The notes under the pieces were generated by a model. The model saw only the letters and a program-made list of their open reading frames with translations, did no database searches and was not told the DNA's origin. Below, in pieces: positions 14,956 through 23,714 of a stretch of DNA of 35,884 nucleotides. The stretch covers positions 1-35,884 of the forward strand of contig JAFQFZ010000052.1 in the NCBI GenBank assembly GCA_017398425.1, in the 5' to 3' direction. Origin of the DNA: Clostridia bacterium (GTDB lineage Bacteria; Bacillota; Clostridia; Oscillospirales; Acutalibacteraceae). The position numbers and the translations under genes are program-made. Position 1 is the first letter of the stretch. Each line of letters begins with the position of its first letter.

Positions 14956-16092
14956 ATGCTTCAGTTTGAAGAATTGAGATTGAAATTGTCCGCGTTGCAA
15001 CCCGACATCGAGGAGCTGGCCGGTTCCATCGGTCTGCAACAGATGAAGCGTGAGCTGACGGAGCTTGAGCATCGCGCCGCCGCGGACGGTTTTTGGGACA
15101 ATATGGAAAAGGCGCAGGCGACCACGCAGCGCGCGGCGAATCTGCGTCAGCGCATCGAGGCGTATGAGCGCCTGTGCGCCGATTTTGAGGACGGCTTGAC
15201 GCTCATCGAAATGGGCGACGAGATCGAAGACCTCGATATGCTTCCCGAGTGCGAGCAAGCGGTGCAGGCGGTGATGGACGAACTCGAACGTCAGCGTCTT
15301 GCCACTCTCTTCACCGGCGAATACGACAACAGCAACGTCATCATGACGTTCCATGCCGGTGCCGGCGGCACCGAGGCGCAGGACTGGGCGCAGATGCTGT
15401 ATCGTATGTTCACGCGCTGGACCGAGCTTCACGGCTTTAAGTATCAGATCCTCGATTACCTCGACGGCGACGAAGCGGGCATCAAGAGCGCTTCCATCCT
15501 CATCGAGGGCGAGAACGCCTACGGCTATTTGAAGGGTGAGGCGGGCGTGCACCGTCTGGTGCGCGTGTCGCCGTTTGACGCGTCGGGTCGCCGCCACACC
15601 TCCTTCTCGGCGGTGGAAGTCATCCCCGAGATCGACGACAACGTCGAAGTGGAGATCCGCCCCGAAGACATCAAGATGGACGTGTTCCGTTCGTCCGGTG
15701 CAGGCGGTCAGCACATCAATAAGACCTCGTCGGCGGTGCGCTTGACGCACATCCCGACGGGCATCGTCGTCGCGTGCCAGACGGAACGCAGTCAGTTCCA
15801 AAACCGCGACACCGCCATGCGTATGCTCCGCTCCAAGCTCGTGGAGATCAAAGAGCGTGAGCATCTCGAAAAGATCGACGACATCAAGGGCAACCAGTCG
15901 CAGATCGCGTGGTGCAGCCAGATCCGCTCCTACGTCTTCATGCCGTATACCTTGGCGAAGGATCATCGCACCGGCTTTGAAAGCGGCAACATCAACGCCG
16001 TTATGGACGGTGAGATAGACGGCTTCATCAACGCCTATCTGAAGGCGCTCGCCACCGGCACGCTCGGCAACGCCGTCGCGGCCGCCGACTGA
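14956..16092 (+). CDS. prfB: Peptide chain release factor 2, without programmed frameshift
   Basis: RF2 reads UGA and UAA stop codons and releases the finished peptide. The 378-residue product shows the N-terminal coiled helices, AGAGGTEAQDWAQMLYRM, the stop-codon reading tripeptide SPF (residues 205-207) within VRVSPFDASGRRHTSF, and the catalytic GGQ loop (residues 250-252) in GAGGQHINKTSSAVR, then IPTGIVVACQTERSQ. Most bacteria make RF2 by a +1 shift at an in-frame UGA near codon 25. Here the frame from ATG 14956 is uninterrupted through that region (ELAGSIGLQQMKREL), so autoregulatory frameshifting is absent. It has its own promoter and an AAAGGAG site and is followed 23 bases later by the aldo/keto reductase gene. 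Confidence 0.97.
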   Translation: MLQFEELRLKLSALQPDIEELAGSIGLQQMKRELTELEHRAAADGFWDNMEKAQATTQRAANLRQRIEAYERLCADFEDGLTLIEMGDEIEDLDMLPECEQAVQAVMDELERQRLATLFTGEYDNSNVIMTFHAGAGGTEAQDWAQMLYRMFTRWTELHGFKYQILDYLDGDEAGIKSASILIEGENAYGYLKGEAGVHRLVRVSPFDASGRRHTSFSAVEVIPEIDDNVEVEIRPEDIKMDVFRSSGAGGQHINKTSSAVRLTHIPTGIVVACQTERSQFQNRDTAMRMLRSKLVEIKEREHLEKIDDIKGNQSQIAWCSQIRSYVFMPYTLAKDHRTGFESGNINAVMDGEIDGFINAYLKALATGTLGNAVAAAD

Positions 16093-16115
16093 GCAAGCAG
16101 TAAAGGAGAATGAGC

Positions 16116-17045
16116 ATGGAACGAAGAACGCTCGGAAACACCGGGATCGAGATGTCGGTGCTGGGCTTTGGTTGCGCCAGTGTGTGGAGCAAGAGCTTTT
16201 TCGAGGAAGAAAAAGCGGCACAGCTCGTAAAACAAGCGCTGGAACTCGGGATCAATTTCTTCGACACCAGCTATTCCTACGGACTGGCGGAGGAACGCCT
16301 CGGTCGCGTGTTGAAGAACAACAACGTGCGTCGCGAGGATGTGATCATCTCCACCAAGTGCGGTACCAGACACGAGGACGGCAAGTATTATCACGATTGG
16401 TCGGTGGCGTGGCTGGAAGAAAGCCTGAACACCAGCTTGTCGCGTCTGGGCGTGTCGTATGTGGATCTGTTGCATCTGCACGGTCCCGAAATTGCCGATA
16501 TCACGCCCGAACTTTTGGCGTTTCTCGACGGCTTGAAGCGTGACGGCAAGGTGCGCGCCGTGGGCATCAACACCTTCAACACCGAAACGCTCGAATACGT
16601 GTGCGAGCACGCGCTGTTTGATTTTGTCATGCTGGATTATAACATCCTCAAGCGCTCGCGCGAGGATCTGATCGCGCGCCTTAACGAGCGCGGCATCGGC
16701 GTGATCGCGGGTGCACCGCTGGCGGAATCGCTGTATTCCAACCGCGTGTTCAAGATCAAAAGCAAAAAGGATCTGTGGTATTTCCTGCGTGCGTGCAAGA
16801 CGTTCCGCGGACAGCTGATCGAAGGCTTTAAATACCGCTTTGTTAACAAGGTCGACGGCATCTCCGGCAATCAGGTCGCGCTCAAATATGTGGTGAACAA
16901 CCCCGGCGTAACGGCGGCGGTGTTCGGCACGACCAACCCCGATCATTTGCAGGAAAACGTCGAAGCACTCGACAAAGAGATCCCCGAGAAGATCGTCGAG
17001 CGCATCCGCTCCGTCAAGATGAAACATCAGGACGTGCGCGGGTAA
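16116..17045 (+). CDS. Aldo/keto reductase family oxidoreductase
   Basis: AKR enzymes reduce carbonyls with NADPH on a TIM barrel. The 309-residue product has the N-terminal RRTLGNTGIEMSVLGFG, the catalytic Asp and Tyr in INFFDTSYSYGLAEERLG, the lysine in VIISTKCGT and the histidine in DLLHLHGPE, so the full Asp-Tyr-Lys-His set is present. There is no C-terminal ferredoxin-like extension as in some clostridial members. The physiological substrate is unknown. ATG 16116 is used because the ATG at 16110 directly abuts the AAAGGAG site. It is probably transcribed with prfB and ends at the hairpin at 17061. Confidence 0.92.
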   Translation: MERRTLGNTGIEMSVLGFGCASVWSKSFFEEEKAAQLVKQALELGINFFDTSYSYGLAEERLGRVLKNNNVRREDVIISTKCGTRHEDGKYYHDWSVAWLEESLNTSLSRLGVSYVDLLHLHGPEIADITPELLAFLDGLKRDGKVRAVGINTFNTETLEYVCEHALFDFVMLDYNILKRSREDLIARLNERGIGVIAGAPLAESLYSNRVFKIKSKKDLWYFLRACKTFRGQLIEGFKYRFVNKVDGISGNQVALKYVVNNPGVTAAVFGTTNPDHLQENVEALDKEIPEKIVERIRSVKMKHQDVRG

Positions 17046-17054
17046 TACATGTAA

Positions 17055-17092
17055 GAAAAAATCGCCGCAAGCGAAGCTTGCGGCGATTTTTT
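17055..17092. terminator. Bidirectional terminator between the aldo/keto reductase gene and mscL
   Basis: A perfect 12-bp stem, ATCGCCGCAAGC (17061-17072) with GCTTGCGGCGAT (17076-17087), loop GAA, flanked by A and T runs on both sides. It serves both convergent genes. Confidence 0.93.
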
Positions 17093-17112
17093 GTTGCATT
17101 ATGCAGGAGAGA

Positions 17113-17583
17113 TTACTCTTCCTTCGGTTGATCCGAAGCGCAGTGCGGGCACTTGACGGCTTCGATGGCGATCTCCGAGCAGCAGAACGGGCACTTCTTA
17201 GTGGTGGGTTCCGCCGGGGCTTCTTCTTCCTTCTTCTTGCCGAGGTTGGCGAGCTTGTTGAGGGTCTTGACCAACATGAAGATGGCGAACGCCATGATGA
17301 TGAAGTTGAGGATCACGGTGATGAATGCGCCGTAACGAAGTGCCACTTCGGGTTGCGTGACCGTCTCGACACCGTCGACCAGTTCTTTCACCTCGGGGAT
17401 GAAGACGTGCTTCAGGTCGGTGAAATCGACGTTGAAGAGCAAGCCGATCAGCGGGTTGATGAGGTCGTTGACAAACGAGTCAACAATGGACTTGAACGCG
17501 GCGCCGATGATGACACCGACGGCCATATCGACCACATTGCCGCGCATGGCGAATTCTTTAAATTCGCCGAAGAATTTTTTCAT
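17113..17583 (-). CDS. mscL: Large-conductance mechanosensitive channel with C-terminal zinc ribbon
   Basis: MscL is a pentameric membrane channel that opens under high membrane tension to release solutes on osmotic downshock. The 156-residue product has the family N-terminus KKFFGEFKEFAMRGNVVDMA, TM1 (VGVIIGAAFKSIVDSFV), the periplasmic loop, and TM2 (FITVILNFIIMAFAIFMLV) followed by a KTLNKL segment. Instead of the usual short helical bundle, the tail carries an EEEAPAEP linker and a CPFC...CPHC zinc ribbon (about residues 133-150). The frame opens upstream at 17649, but ATG 17583 follows GAAAGGAG and fits the family start. It is a single gene between its promoter and the bidirectional terminator. 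Confidence 0.95.
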   Translation of the reverse strand: MKKFFGEFKEFAMRGNVVDMAVGVIIGAAFKSIVDSFVNDLINPLIGLLFNVDFTDLKHVFIPEVKELVDGVETVTQPEVALRYGAFITVILNFIIMAFAIFMLVKTLNKLANLGKKKEEEAPAEPTTKKCPFCCSEIAIEAVKCPHCASDQPKEE

Positions 17584-17620
17584 GAGAAAACGCTCCTTTC
17601 GAACAAATAAGTGTACCATT

Positions 17621-17649
17621 ATTATAGCGAGATGTGTCGAAAAATGCAA
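17621..17649 (-). promoter_or_regulatory. Sigma-A-type promoter of mscL
   Basis: On the minus strand: TTGCAT (17649-17644), 17 bases, TATAAT (17626-17621), 38 bases before the mscL start. Confidence 0.83.
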
Positions 17650-17700
17650 GGTGAATTTGGGGAAAAAGGCGTGTTTTTAAGCGGATTCGGTGAGAAATAC

Positions 17701-17729
17701 TTGCAATGGAGGAATGAATGTGCTATGAT
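17701..17729 (+). promoter_or_regulatory. Sigma-A-type promoter of the polysaccharide locus
   Basis: TTGCAA (17701-17706), 17 bases, TATGAT (17724-17729). It leaves a leader of about 80 bases before the first glycosyltransferase. No other clear promoter or terminator appears until after 30475, so it may drive a transcript of roughly 12.7 kb. Confidence 0.75.
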
Positions 17730-17818
17730 ATATCTGTATAAATATGGAGTATTGTCGGAAAGTGCGAGTTTTTTCTGCGGTGCGCCGTGAAATCAGGACG
17801 AAAAGAGGTGGCAAAACG

Positions 17819-19024
17819 ATGGAAAAAAAGCATATTTTGGTCGTTTGCCAATATTTTTATCCCGAATCGTTCCGCATCAATGAGATGTGCCGTGAGTGGG
17901 TTGCCCGCGGCTATCAAGTGACAGTGTTGACGGGTATTCCGAACTACCCTCAAGGCAAGTTCTACAAAGGATACAACTGGTTTAAAAAGCGCCGCGAACA
18001 ATGGGAAGGCATTGACATTCGCCGCATTCCGCTGATCGCGCGCGGCAAATCGCCGATCGGCATGATCCTCAACTACCTGTCATTCATGATCTCCGGTTGG
18101 TTCTGGAAGTGGTTCACCGGCGTGAAACCCGACTATGTGTTCACGTTCCAGTTGTCGCCGGTGATGATGGCGTTGCCGGGCGTTTGGATCGCCAAGCGCC
18201 GCAAAGTGCCGCACTATCTGTATGTGCAGGACCTGTGGCCGGATAATTTCGAAGCGGTCACCGGTATTCACAGCGGCGTGATCCTTCGCCGTTTGCGGAA
18301 AATGGTGGACAAGATCTACCGCCGCAGTGACAAGATCTTCGCCACCTCCCCGAGCTTTGTGGAGATGATCCGTGAGCGGCTTTGCGAAAACCAGGATAAG
18401 GTGATGTATCTGCCGCAGTACGCGGAGGATCACTATGTTCCCTGTGAGCGCGAAGCGCCTGACGATGTGCCGTCGGACGATCGATTCAAGATCGTGTTCA
18501 CCGGCAACGTCGGCTTTGCGCAGGGACTCGATGTGCTTCCCGAAACGGCGGCGCTGTTGCAGGATCGTGGGATCGACGACGTGTGCTTTGTCATCGTGGG
18601 CGAGGGACGCGGTTTGGAAGCCTTCCGTGCACAAGTGAAAGAGCGCGACGTCGAGTCGGCGTTCGTGTTTACGGGACGTCGCCCCTCCGAAGAGGTACCG
18701 CGCTATCTCGCGGCGTGCGACATGGCGTTTGTGTCGTTTAAAAACGACCCAGTGCTTGTCAGCACCATCCCCGCGAAACTGCAGTCGTACATGGCGTGTG
18801 CCATGCCGATCTTGGCAGCGGCGGGCGGTGAAACGGAGCGCGTGGTGAATGAGGCGGCCTGCGGCGTGTGTTGCGCGGTGGGAGATGCCAAGGCGCTGTG
18901 CGAGGCGATCGTTTCGGCGAAAGCGACTGACCTGTCGCCGTATGCACAGGCGTCACTTGCCTACTCCAAGGCGCACTTCAACAAAGATACCATCATGGAT
19001 CAACTCGATCCGTTCTTTACCTAA
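17819..19024 (+). CDS. Glycosyltransferase family 4, WbuB/WcaI-like (candidate L-FucNAc transferase)
   Basis: A 401-residue GT-B transferase acting on the cytoplasmic face of the membrane on a lipid-linked glycan. The N-terminal half reads ILVVCQYFYPESFRINEMC, TVLTGIPNYPQGKFYKGYNW and HYLYVQDLWPDNFEAVTG, all features of WbuB/WcaI-type enzymes; the C-terminal half has IVFTGNVGFAQGLDVLPE and a nucleotide-sugar binding region ending VPRYLAACDMAFVSF...VLVSTIPAKLQSYMACAMPI. WbuB in E. coli uses UDP-L-FucNAc, and the enzymes that make this donor are encoded at 32021-35474, which supports the same specificity here. The frame opens at 17744 but ATG 17819 follows AAAGAGGTGG. It is the first gene of the locus. 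Confidence 0.85.
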   Translation: MEKKHILVVCQYFYPESFRINEMCREWVARGYQVTVLTGIPNYPQGKFYKGYNWFKKRREQWEGIDIRRIPLIARGKSPIGMILNYLSFMISGWFWKWFTGVKPDYVFTFQLSPVMMALPGVWIAKRRKVPHYLYVQDLWPDNFEAVTGIHSGVILRRLRKMVDKIYRRSDKIFATSPSFVEMIRERLCENQDKVMYLPQYAEDHYVPCEREAPDDVPSDDRFKIVFTGNVGFAQGLDVLPETAALLQDRGIDDVCFVIVGEGRGLEAFRAQVKERDVESAFVFTGRRPSEEVPRYLAACDMAFVSFKNDPVLVSTIPAKLQSYMACAMPILAAAGGETERVVNEAACGVCCAVGDAKALCEAIVSAKATDLSPYAQASLAYSKAHFNKDTIMDQLDPFFT

Positions 19025-19056
19025 ACCGATAACCGCACTCGTAAGAAGGGTGATTT

Positions 19057-20274
19057 ATGGAGAATCGTACAACTCGGGAAGAACCGTTGCTGTTTTTGAC
19101 GGGCATCTACCCCGACGAATGGCGCGAAGCGTTTTGCGATCCGTCGTACAACGCCAATATTCAGATCGCCGCGGATGTGTTGCAACGACATCTGATCCGC
19201 GGGTTTGAGGAGAACCTCGGACACCCGATCCCGCTGTTGAATGCGCCCTACATCGGCGTGTTTCCGCGCACGTGCAAGCTGGCACGGATGAAAGCGTTTG
19301 ATTTTTCGCACACGGACGGGGCCAAAGACCGCAACATCGGATTTTGGAACATCCCCGTTTGGCGACACATCGCCATCTACCGCCAAAGCCGCAAAGGCAT
19401 CCGCGACTATGTGCGGGAGAACCCCAACGGTGTGGTGATGGCGTACACGCTGAATTTGCGCAATATGTATCGCTTGCGATACGCCAAAAAGAAAGCCCCC
19501 TCGATCCGCACCTGCTTGGTCGCGCCGGACCTGCCGTTGTTCATGAACGTGTCGGCGAGTTTGCCGTACCGCGTGATGAAAACATGGGAGGACAAGCGTA
19601 TTCGCAAGCGGTTGCGCTGGGTGGATTCGTATGTGATGTTGACCGAGCAGATGAACGAGTACCTCGGCGCGGACCGCTACTGCGTGGTGGAGGGCATTGC
19701 CGCCGAACGCGAATGGACCGCCAAGGTACCCTCGACCGAAAAGACGGTGCTGTACACGGGCACGCTCGAAGAGAAGTACGGCGTGCTTCGCTTGGTGGAA
19801 GCGTTCTCCCGCATCGACGATCCCGATGCGCGTCTGTGCATCTGCGGCAAGGGCGAGTGCGAGAACGCACTGAAAGAGGCTGAAAAAAACGACCCGCGCA
19901 TCCGCTATCTGGGGCAGGTGCCGCACGAACGTGTGCTGGAGCTGCAACGCGAGGCGGCGGTAACGGTCAATCCGAGACCGGCCGGGGAGACGTTCACGAA
20001 ATACAGCTTCCCGTCCAAGAATCTGGAATATCTCGTGTCGGGCGTACCGCTGGTGGCGTGCAAGCTGGCGGGGATCCCGTCGGAATACGACCCGTACATT
20101 TGTTATGCACAGGACGATACGGTCGATGCGCTGAAAGAAGCGATCGAATCGATCCTTCGTTTGACACCGCAAGAACGTGAACAGCGGGGTCGCGCGGCGT
20201 TTGAGTTTGTGACGACGCAGAAAAACCCGAAAATGCAAACCAAGCGTATTTTGGATATGCTGAAACGCGAGTAA
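19057..20274 (+). CDS. Glycosyltransferase, GT-B fold (GT4-like)
   Basis: A 405-residue transferase. The N-terminal domain (about residues 1-215) is divergent: PLLFLTGIYPDEWREAFC, then IGVFPRTCKLARMKAFDF and VVMAYTLNLRNMY. The C-terminal domain is a recognisable donor-binding GT-B half: TVLYTGTLEEKYGVLRLVEA, ARLCICGKGECENALK, IRYLGQVPHERVLELQREA and VNPRPAGETFTKYSFPSKNL, EYLVSGVPLVACKLAG. The SFPSK...EYL region takes the place of the usual E-x7-E motif. Sugar and acceptor are unknown. It follows the WbuB-like gene by 32 bases and precedes the next transferase by 12 bases, so it belongs to the same transcript. Confidence 0.88.
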   Translation: MENRTTREEPLLFLTGIYPDEWREAFCDPSYNANIQIAADVLQRHLIRGFEENLGHPIPLLNAPYIGVFPRTCKLARMKAFDFSHTDGAKDRNIGFWNIPVWRHIAIYRQSRKGIRDYVRENPNGVVMAYTLNLRNMYRLRYAKKKAPSIRTCLVAPDLPLFMNVSASLPYRVMKTWEDKRIRKRLRWVDSYVMLTEQMNEYLGADRYCVVEGIAAEREWTAKVPSTEKTVLYTGTLEEKYGVLRLVEAFSRIDDPDARLCICGKGECENALKEAEKNDPRIRYLGQVPHERVLELQREAAVTVNPRPAGETFTKYSFPSKNLEYLVSGVPLVACKLAGIPSEYDPYICYAQDDTVDALKEAIESILRLTPQEREQRGRAAFEFVTTQKNPKMQTKRILDMLKRE

Positions 20275-20286
20275 AAGGAGTACACG

Positions 20287-21375
20287 ATGGAACACAAGAC
20301 CAAGCCGAAAGTGCTGATGTACTACGCCTTCGAGGACATGGTCGGCGGACCTCTTGTCTACCTTCGCTCGATCATGAATTCGGAGCTGAAGGACAAGTTT
20401 GAGTTTGTCGCTTGTTTTCAAAATGCCGCGCCCGGCGGTTGGGACGGCAAACTGTATAAGCGCATGGTCGAGCAGATCCGTCGTGAGAAGCCGGATATCG
20501 TGCACGTGCACGGGCTGCAAAGCGAGGGCATGTACGGTGTGATGGCGGCGAGAAAAGCCGGATGCAAGCACATCGTCACCACGGTGCACGGATTTGCGTT
20601 TGACGCGCAACGACCGCACAGCATCAAGTATATGCTGTATCGCTATTTTGTGGAGCCGTGGACGTTGCGTAAATCGAAGGCGGTCTACTGCGTTTGCAAA
20701 TACGCAAGCGACCGTCCCATCATGAAAAAACACGCGGGGAAAAATTCCGTCGGCTACATCCACAACGCCGTGCCGGACATGATCGCGACGCGAGACCGCG
20801 CGACGGTGCGCGGTGAATACGGCATCGCAGACGACGAGGTCGTGTTTGTGATCGCGGGGCGCGTGGCGCAGGCGAAGGGCTTTGATCTGTTGGCGGAAGC
20901 GGTCAAGCTGCTCGAGCAAACGCACGAGCGGTTTCGCCTGATGGTCGTCGGCGACGGCGACTATACCGAGGCGTTTTCCGCGCAGGTGAGCGCGCAGATC
21001 GAAGCGGGTCGTGTGATCCTCGTCGGAAAGACGGATCGCGTGGCGGACTACTTGGCGGCGTGCGATGTGTTCGTGCTTCCGTCGTTCCATGAAAACTTGC
21101 CCATCGCCTTGCTCGAAGCGGGGAAGATGGGGCTTCCGTGTGTGGCGTCGGCGGTCGGCGGTGTGCCCGAAGCGGTGCTCGACGGTCAAACCGGTTTCCT
21201 GATCACCGAGCGCGATGCCGCCCGGTATGCGGCGTGCATGGCGCGTTTTATAGACGATCCCGCTTTGCTTCGCACCATGGGTGCGGCGATGAAGGCGGAT
21301 GTGGACGAGCGGTTTTCCATGAAAACCATGTGTCAAAAAATAGAGGAGTTATACGTCGATGGTCTTGCGTTGTAA
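20287..21375 (+). CDS. Glycosyltransferase family 4
   Basis: A 362-residue GT-B transferase of the GT4/GT1 type. The acceptor half includes PDIVHVHGLQSEGMYGVMAA and IVTTVHGFAFDAQRP, with the conserved HVHG and TVHG histidines. The donor half includes VVFVIAGRVAQAKGFDLLAE, LMVVGDGDYTEAF, VILVGKTDRVADYLAACDVF and the E-x7-E signature in FHENLPIALLEAGKMGLPCV. Specificity cannot be predicted. Start ATG 20287 follows AAAAGGAG. Its end overlaps the polymerase gene by 17 bases, so those two are translationally coupled. Confidence 0.92.
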   Translation: MEHKTKPKVLMYYAFEDMVGGPLVYLRSIMNSELKDKFEFVACFQNAAPGGWDGKLYKRMVEQIRREKPDIVHVHGLQSEGMYGVMAARKAGCKHIVTTVHGFAFDAQRPHSIKYMLYRYFVEPWTLRKSKAVYCVCKYASDRPIMKKHAGKNSVGYIHNAVPDMIATRDRATVRGEYGIADDEVVFVIAGRVAQAKGFDLLAEAVKLLEQTHERFRLMVVGDGDYTEAFSAQVSAQIEAGRVILVGKTDRVADYLAACDVFVLPSFHENLPIALLEAGKMGLPCVASAVGGVPEAVLDGQTGFLITERDAARYAACMARFIDDPALLRTMGAAMKADVDERFSMKTMCQKIEELYVDGLAL

Positions 21376-22654
21376 ACCACTCGAAAAAGAGAATAAACGG
21401 TTGCTCATACAACGCTTGATTGCGGCGGCGGTTGTCATCTTGCTGATGTTGGGCTTGAGTCAACCGATGTTTGCTTTGGCGGCGCTCGGCGTCGTGGGTT
21501 TGTTTGTGGTGCTGTCCGAAAACGAAGAAGGCATGCGCATGATGTTCTTCCTTCTTCCGTTCGGAAACATCTTCAAATCCTCCCCGGAAAGCACGTCCTT
21601 CTTTACCTATCTGACGATCCTTTTCGCAGTGAAATTGCTCTTGTCTCAAAAGAAGATCAAGATCGGCTTCTTGGTGGCGTGGGGCGCGCTGCTGGTGTTC
21701 CAGGTCGCCGGAAGCTTTATGGATTATAAGATCCTCATCAAGCAGGCCTCTCTGTTGCTGTTGATCTACGGCTATTTTCAGTGTTGCAAGCCCATGCTTA
21801 AGGACATGGTCATGGCGCTGTCGTGCGGCGTGGTGCTCTCGTGTTCGATCGGCTTCTTCCTAGCGGATCTCCCGGGACTTGCGCAGTATATGCGCATGGT
21901 TCGCACCTATGAGATCTCCTATGACCTGTTGCGCTTCACCGGCTTGTACAGCGACCCGAACTATTTGTCGTTGGTGCTGGTGGTGCTGATGGTGGCGCTG
22001 TACGGACTGATGCGCGCCAAGCAGATCGGCAAGATCGGCTGGGTACTGTGCGGATTCATGGTGTTTTTCGGCGTGCAAACGATCAGTAAGAGTTTCTTCC
22101 TGATGCTGTTTGTGGCACTCTTGCTGTTTATTATCGAGGCGATCCGCCATCGGCGGTTTGCGTTTTTGGCGATCCTTGTGACGGCGGTGACGATCGTCGT
22201 GGTGTTGGTGATGCAGGGAAAGATCCAGATGTTTGACAACATTTTGGAGCGTCTGTTCCACTCCGACGACTTTACCACGGGACGCACCGACCTGCTCGGT
22301 ACCTATTTGTCGCACAGCTTCGAAAACCCCGTCCATCTGATCGTCGGCACCGGCGTGGCGGCGCCGCCGCTGGGCGGTTTGCCGCACAACACCTACATCG
22401 ACTTCCTGTATTATTACGGACTGCTCGGAACGTTCTTCTTCGGTTTGGCGATGTATTATGCGATCTCACCCATTCGCGTGAAGTTCTCGTTGCTGAACAC
22501 ATCGCCGCTGATTTGTTTTTGCATCATGATCGCGGCGCTGTCGTATCTGCAAATGTACGATTTTTCCTATGTGTTGATCCTGGTGTTCGCACTTTTGAAA
22601 GAGGGCGTCACAAAACCGGAAAGTTCGTTGCAAATGCAGGACACGGCGGCGTGA
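21359..22654 (+). CDS. O-antigen ligase/Wzy-like polysaccharide polymerase
   Basis: A 431-residue membrane protein with about ten to twelve hydrophobic segments. Polymerases of this class join lipid-linked repeat units on the outer face of the membrane. The features are a large outward loop region with FTGLYSDPNYLSLVLVV (the GLFxDPN motif of this family), followed by a hydrophobic stretch, then FTTGRTDLLGTYLSHSFENP and GLPHNTYIDFLYYYGLLGT, which match the GR..LW and HN.yl..l...G motifs of O-antigen ligase/polymerase proteins. Start ATG 21359 follows GAGGAG and lies 17 bases inside the previous gene. With the flippase at 30693 it points to a Wzx/Wzy-type assembly path. A ligase role is the alternative. 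Confidence 0.87.
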   Translation: MVLRCKPLEKENKRLLIQRLIAAAVVILLMLGLSQPMFALAALGVVGLFVVLSENEEGMRMMFFLLPFGNIFKSSPESTSFFTYLTILFAVKLLLSQKKIKIGFLVAWGALLVFQVAGSFMDYKILIKQASLLLLIYGYFQCCKPMLKDMVMALSCGVVLSCSIGFFLADLPGLAQYMRMVRTYEISYDLLRFTGLYSDPNYLSLVLVVLMVALYGLMRAKQIGKIGWVLCGFMVFFGVQTISKSFFLMLFVALLLFIIEAIRHRRFAFLAILVTAVTIVVVLVMQGKIQMFDNILERLFHSDDFTTGRTDLLGTYLSHSFENPVHLIVGTGVAAPPLGGLPHNTYIDFLYYYGLLGTFFFGLAMYYAISPIRVKFSLLNTSPLICFCIMIAALSYLQMYDFSYVLILVFALLKEGVTKPESSLQMQDTAA

Positions 22655-22694
22655 GAGACACGCGCGGAGGACGCGAGAAAGGATGTAACGAATC

Positions 22695-23693
22695 ATGCGT
22701 TTTTCGATCATTGTCCCGATTTATAACGTGGAGGCGTATCTTTCGTCGTGTATAGAGAGCCTCCTCGGACAGACCTATTCGGATTTTGAGGTGGTGTTGG
22801 TGGATGACGGATCCACCGACGGCTCACCGGCGATCTGCGATCGCTTTGCCGAGCAGGACGCGCGTATCCGCGTGATCCACAAACCGAACGGCGGTCTGGT
22901 CAGCGCCAGAAAAGCCGGTGCCCAAGCCGTCCGCGGTGACTATGTGATCAACGTCGACGGCGACGATATGGTGGCGAACGATTACCTGGAGATGGTGTCA
23001 AAAGCGATCGATGACAGTGACAGCGCCGACATGATCCTCTGGAATCTGACGGAGCTGTATGACGATCACCAAGTGGTCCCGAAGACGAAACTGCCGCAAG
23101 GACTGTATCGTGACGAGGCATTGGAGCGTATCAAGGGACTGTACTTGTATGACAAAGAGGAAGAAAGGATCCGCATGGACACCTTGATCCCCGGATGGAC
23201 CAAAGCCGTGCGGCGTGAGCTGTACTGTGCGTGTCAGGCAGAGGCGCACGAAGCGATGACCAAGGGCGAGGATGCCTTTGTGATGCTTCTGATGTTGATT
23301 CAATGCCGCTCGTTGTACATCCTGCATTATAATGGATATTACTATCGCGTTGTGGAATCGTCCATGATCCGCAAGATCTCCGAAAAGGATTTTGATGCGG
23401 TGGCGTTATTGCTCCGTTCCATGCGCGAACGACTGACCGAATGGCCCGCATTCGAACGGCAGTTGCAACTGTACAGTCTCTTTATGTTTGAGCACGTGCT
23501 GATCTTGGCGGCGAGAGCATTTCCGTACCGCCGTTACCGCGACATCATCCGTCGATGGTTGGATGAAGATCTGTTGGCGTTTACGGCCAAGGGTGTGATC
23601 GCCAAGCCGTCGAGAAACGATCGCATTATGAAATGGGCCGTTACCCGCAAACATTGGTGGCTGTTGTACCGCTTGGTGCGGTTGAAGGGCTGA
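22695..23693 (+). CDS. Glycosyltransferase family 2
   Basis: A 332-residue GT-A transferase. It begins MRFSIIVPIYNVEAYLSSCI, followed by VVLVDDGSTDGSPAICD, GGLVSARKAGAQAVRGDYV and the metal-binding NVDGDDM motif (DGD-type), all in the first ~110 residues. The remaining ~220 residues are variable and probably hold acceptor specificity. No membrane segment is obvious. It is 40 bases after the polymerase gene and 21 bases before licD in the same direction. Donor sugar unknown. Confidence 0.93.
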   Translation: MRFSIIVPIYNVEAYLSSCIESLLGQTYSDFEVVLVDDGSTDGSPAICDRFAEQDARIRVIHKPNGGLVSARKAGAQAVRGDYVINVDGDDMVANDYLEMVSKAIDDSDSADMILWNLTELYDDHQVVPKTKLPQGLYRDEALERIKGLYLYDKEEERIRMDTLIPGWTKAVRRELYCACQAEAHEAMTKGEDAFVMLLMLIQCRSLYILHYNGYYYRVVESSMIRKISEKDFDAVALLLRSMRERLTEWPAFERQLQLYSLFMFEHVLILAARAFPYRRYRDIIRRWLDEDLLAFTAKGVIAKPSRNDRIMKWAVTRKHWWLLYRLVRLKG

Positions 23694-23714
23694 GGCGCGA
23701 AAGAGGGCGGAAGT

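Noticed and set aside
19021..21336. A 771-codon minus-strand frame opposite two glycosyltransferase genes
   Set aside because: It is an antisense shadow produced by codon bias; the plus-strand products carry clear GT-B motifs.
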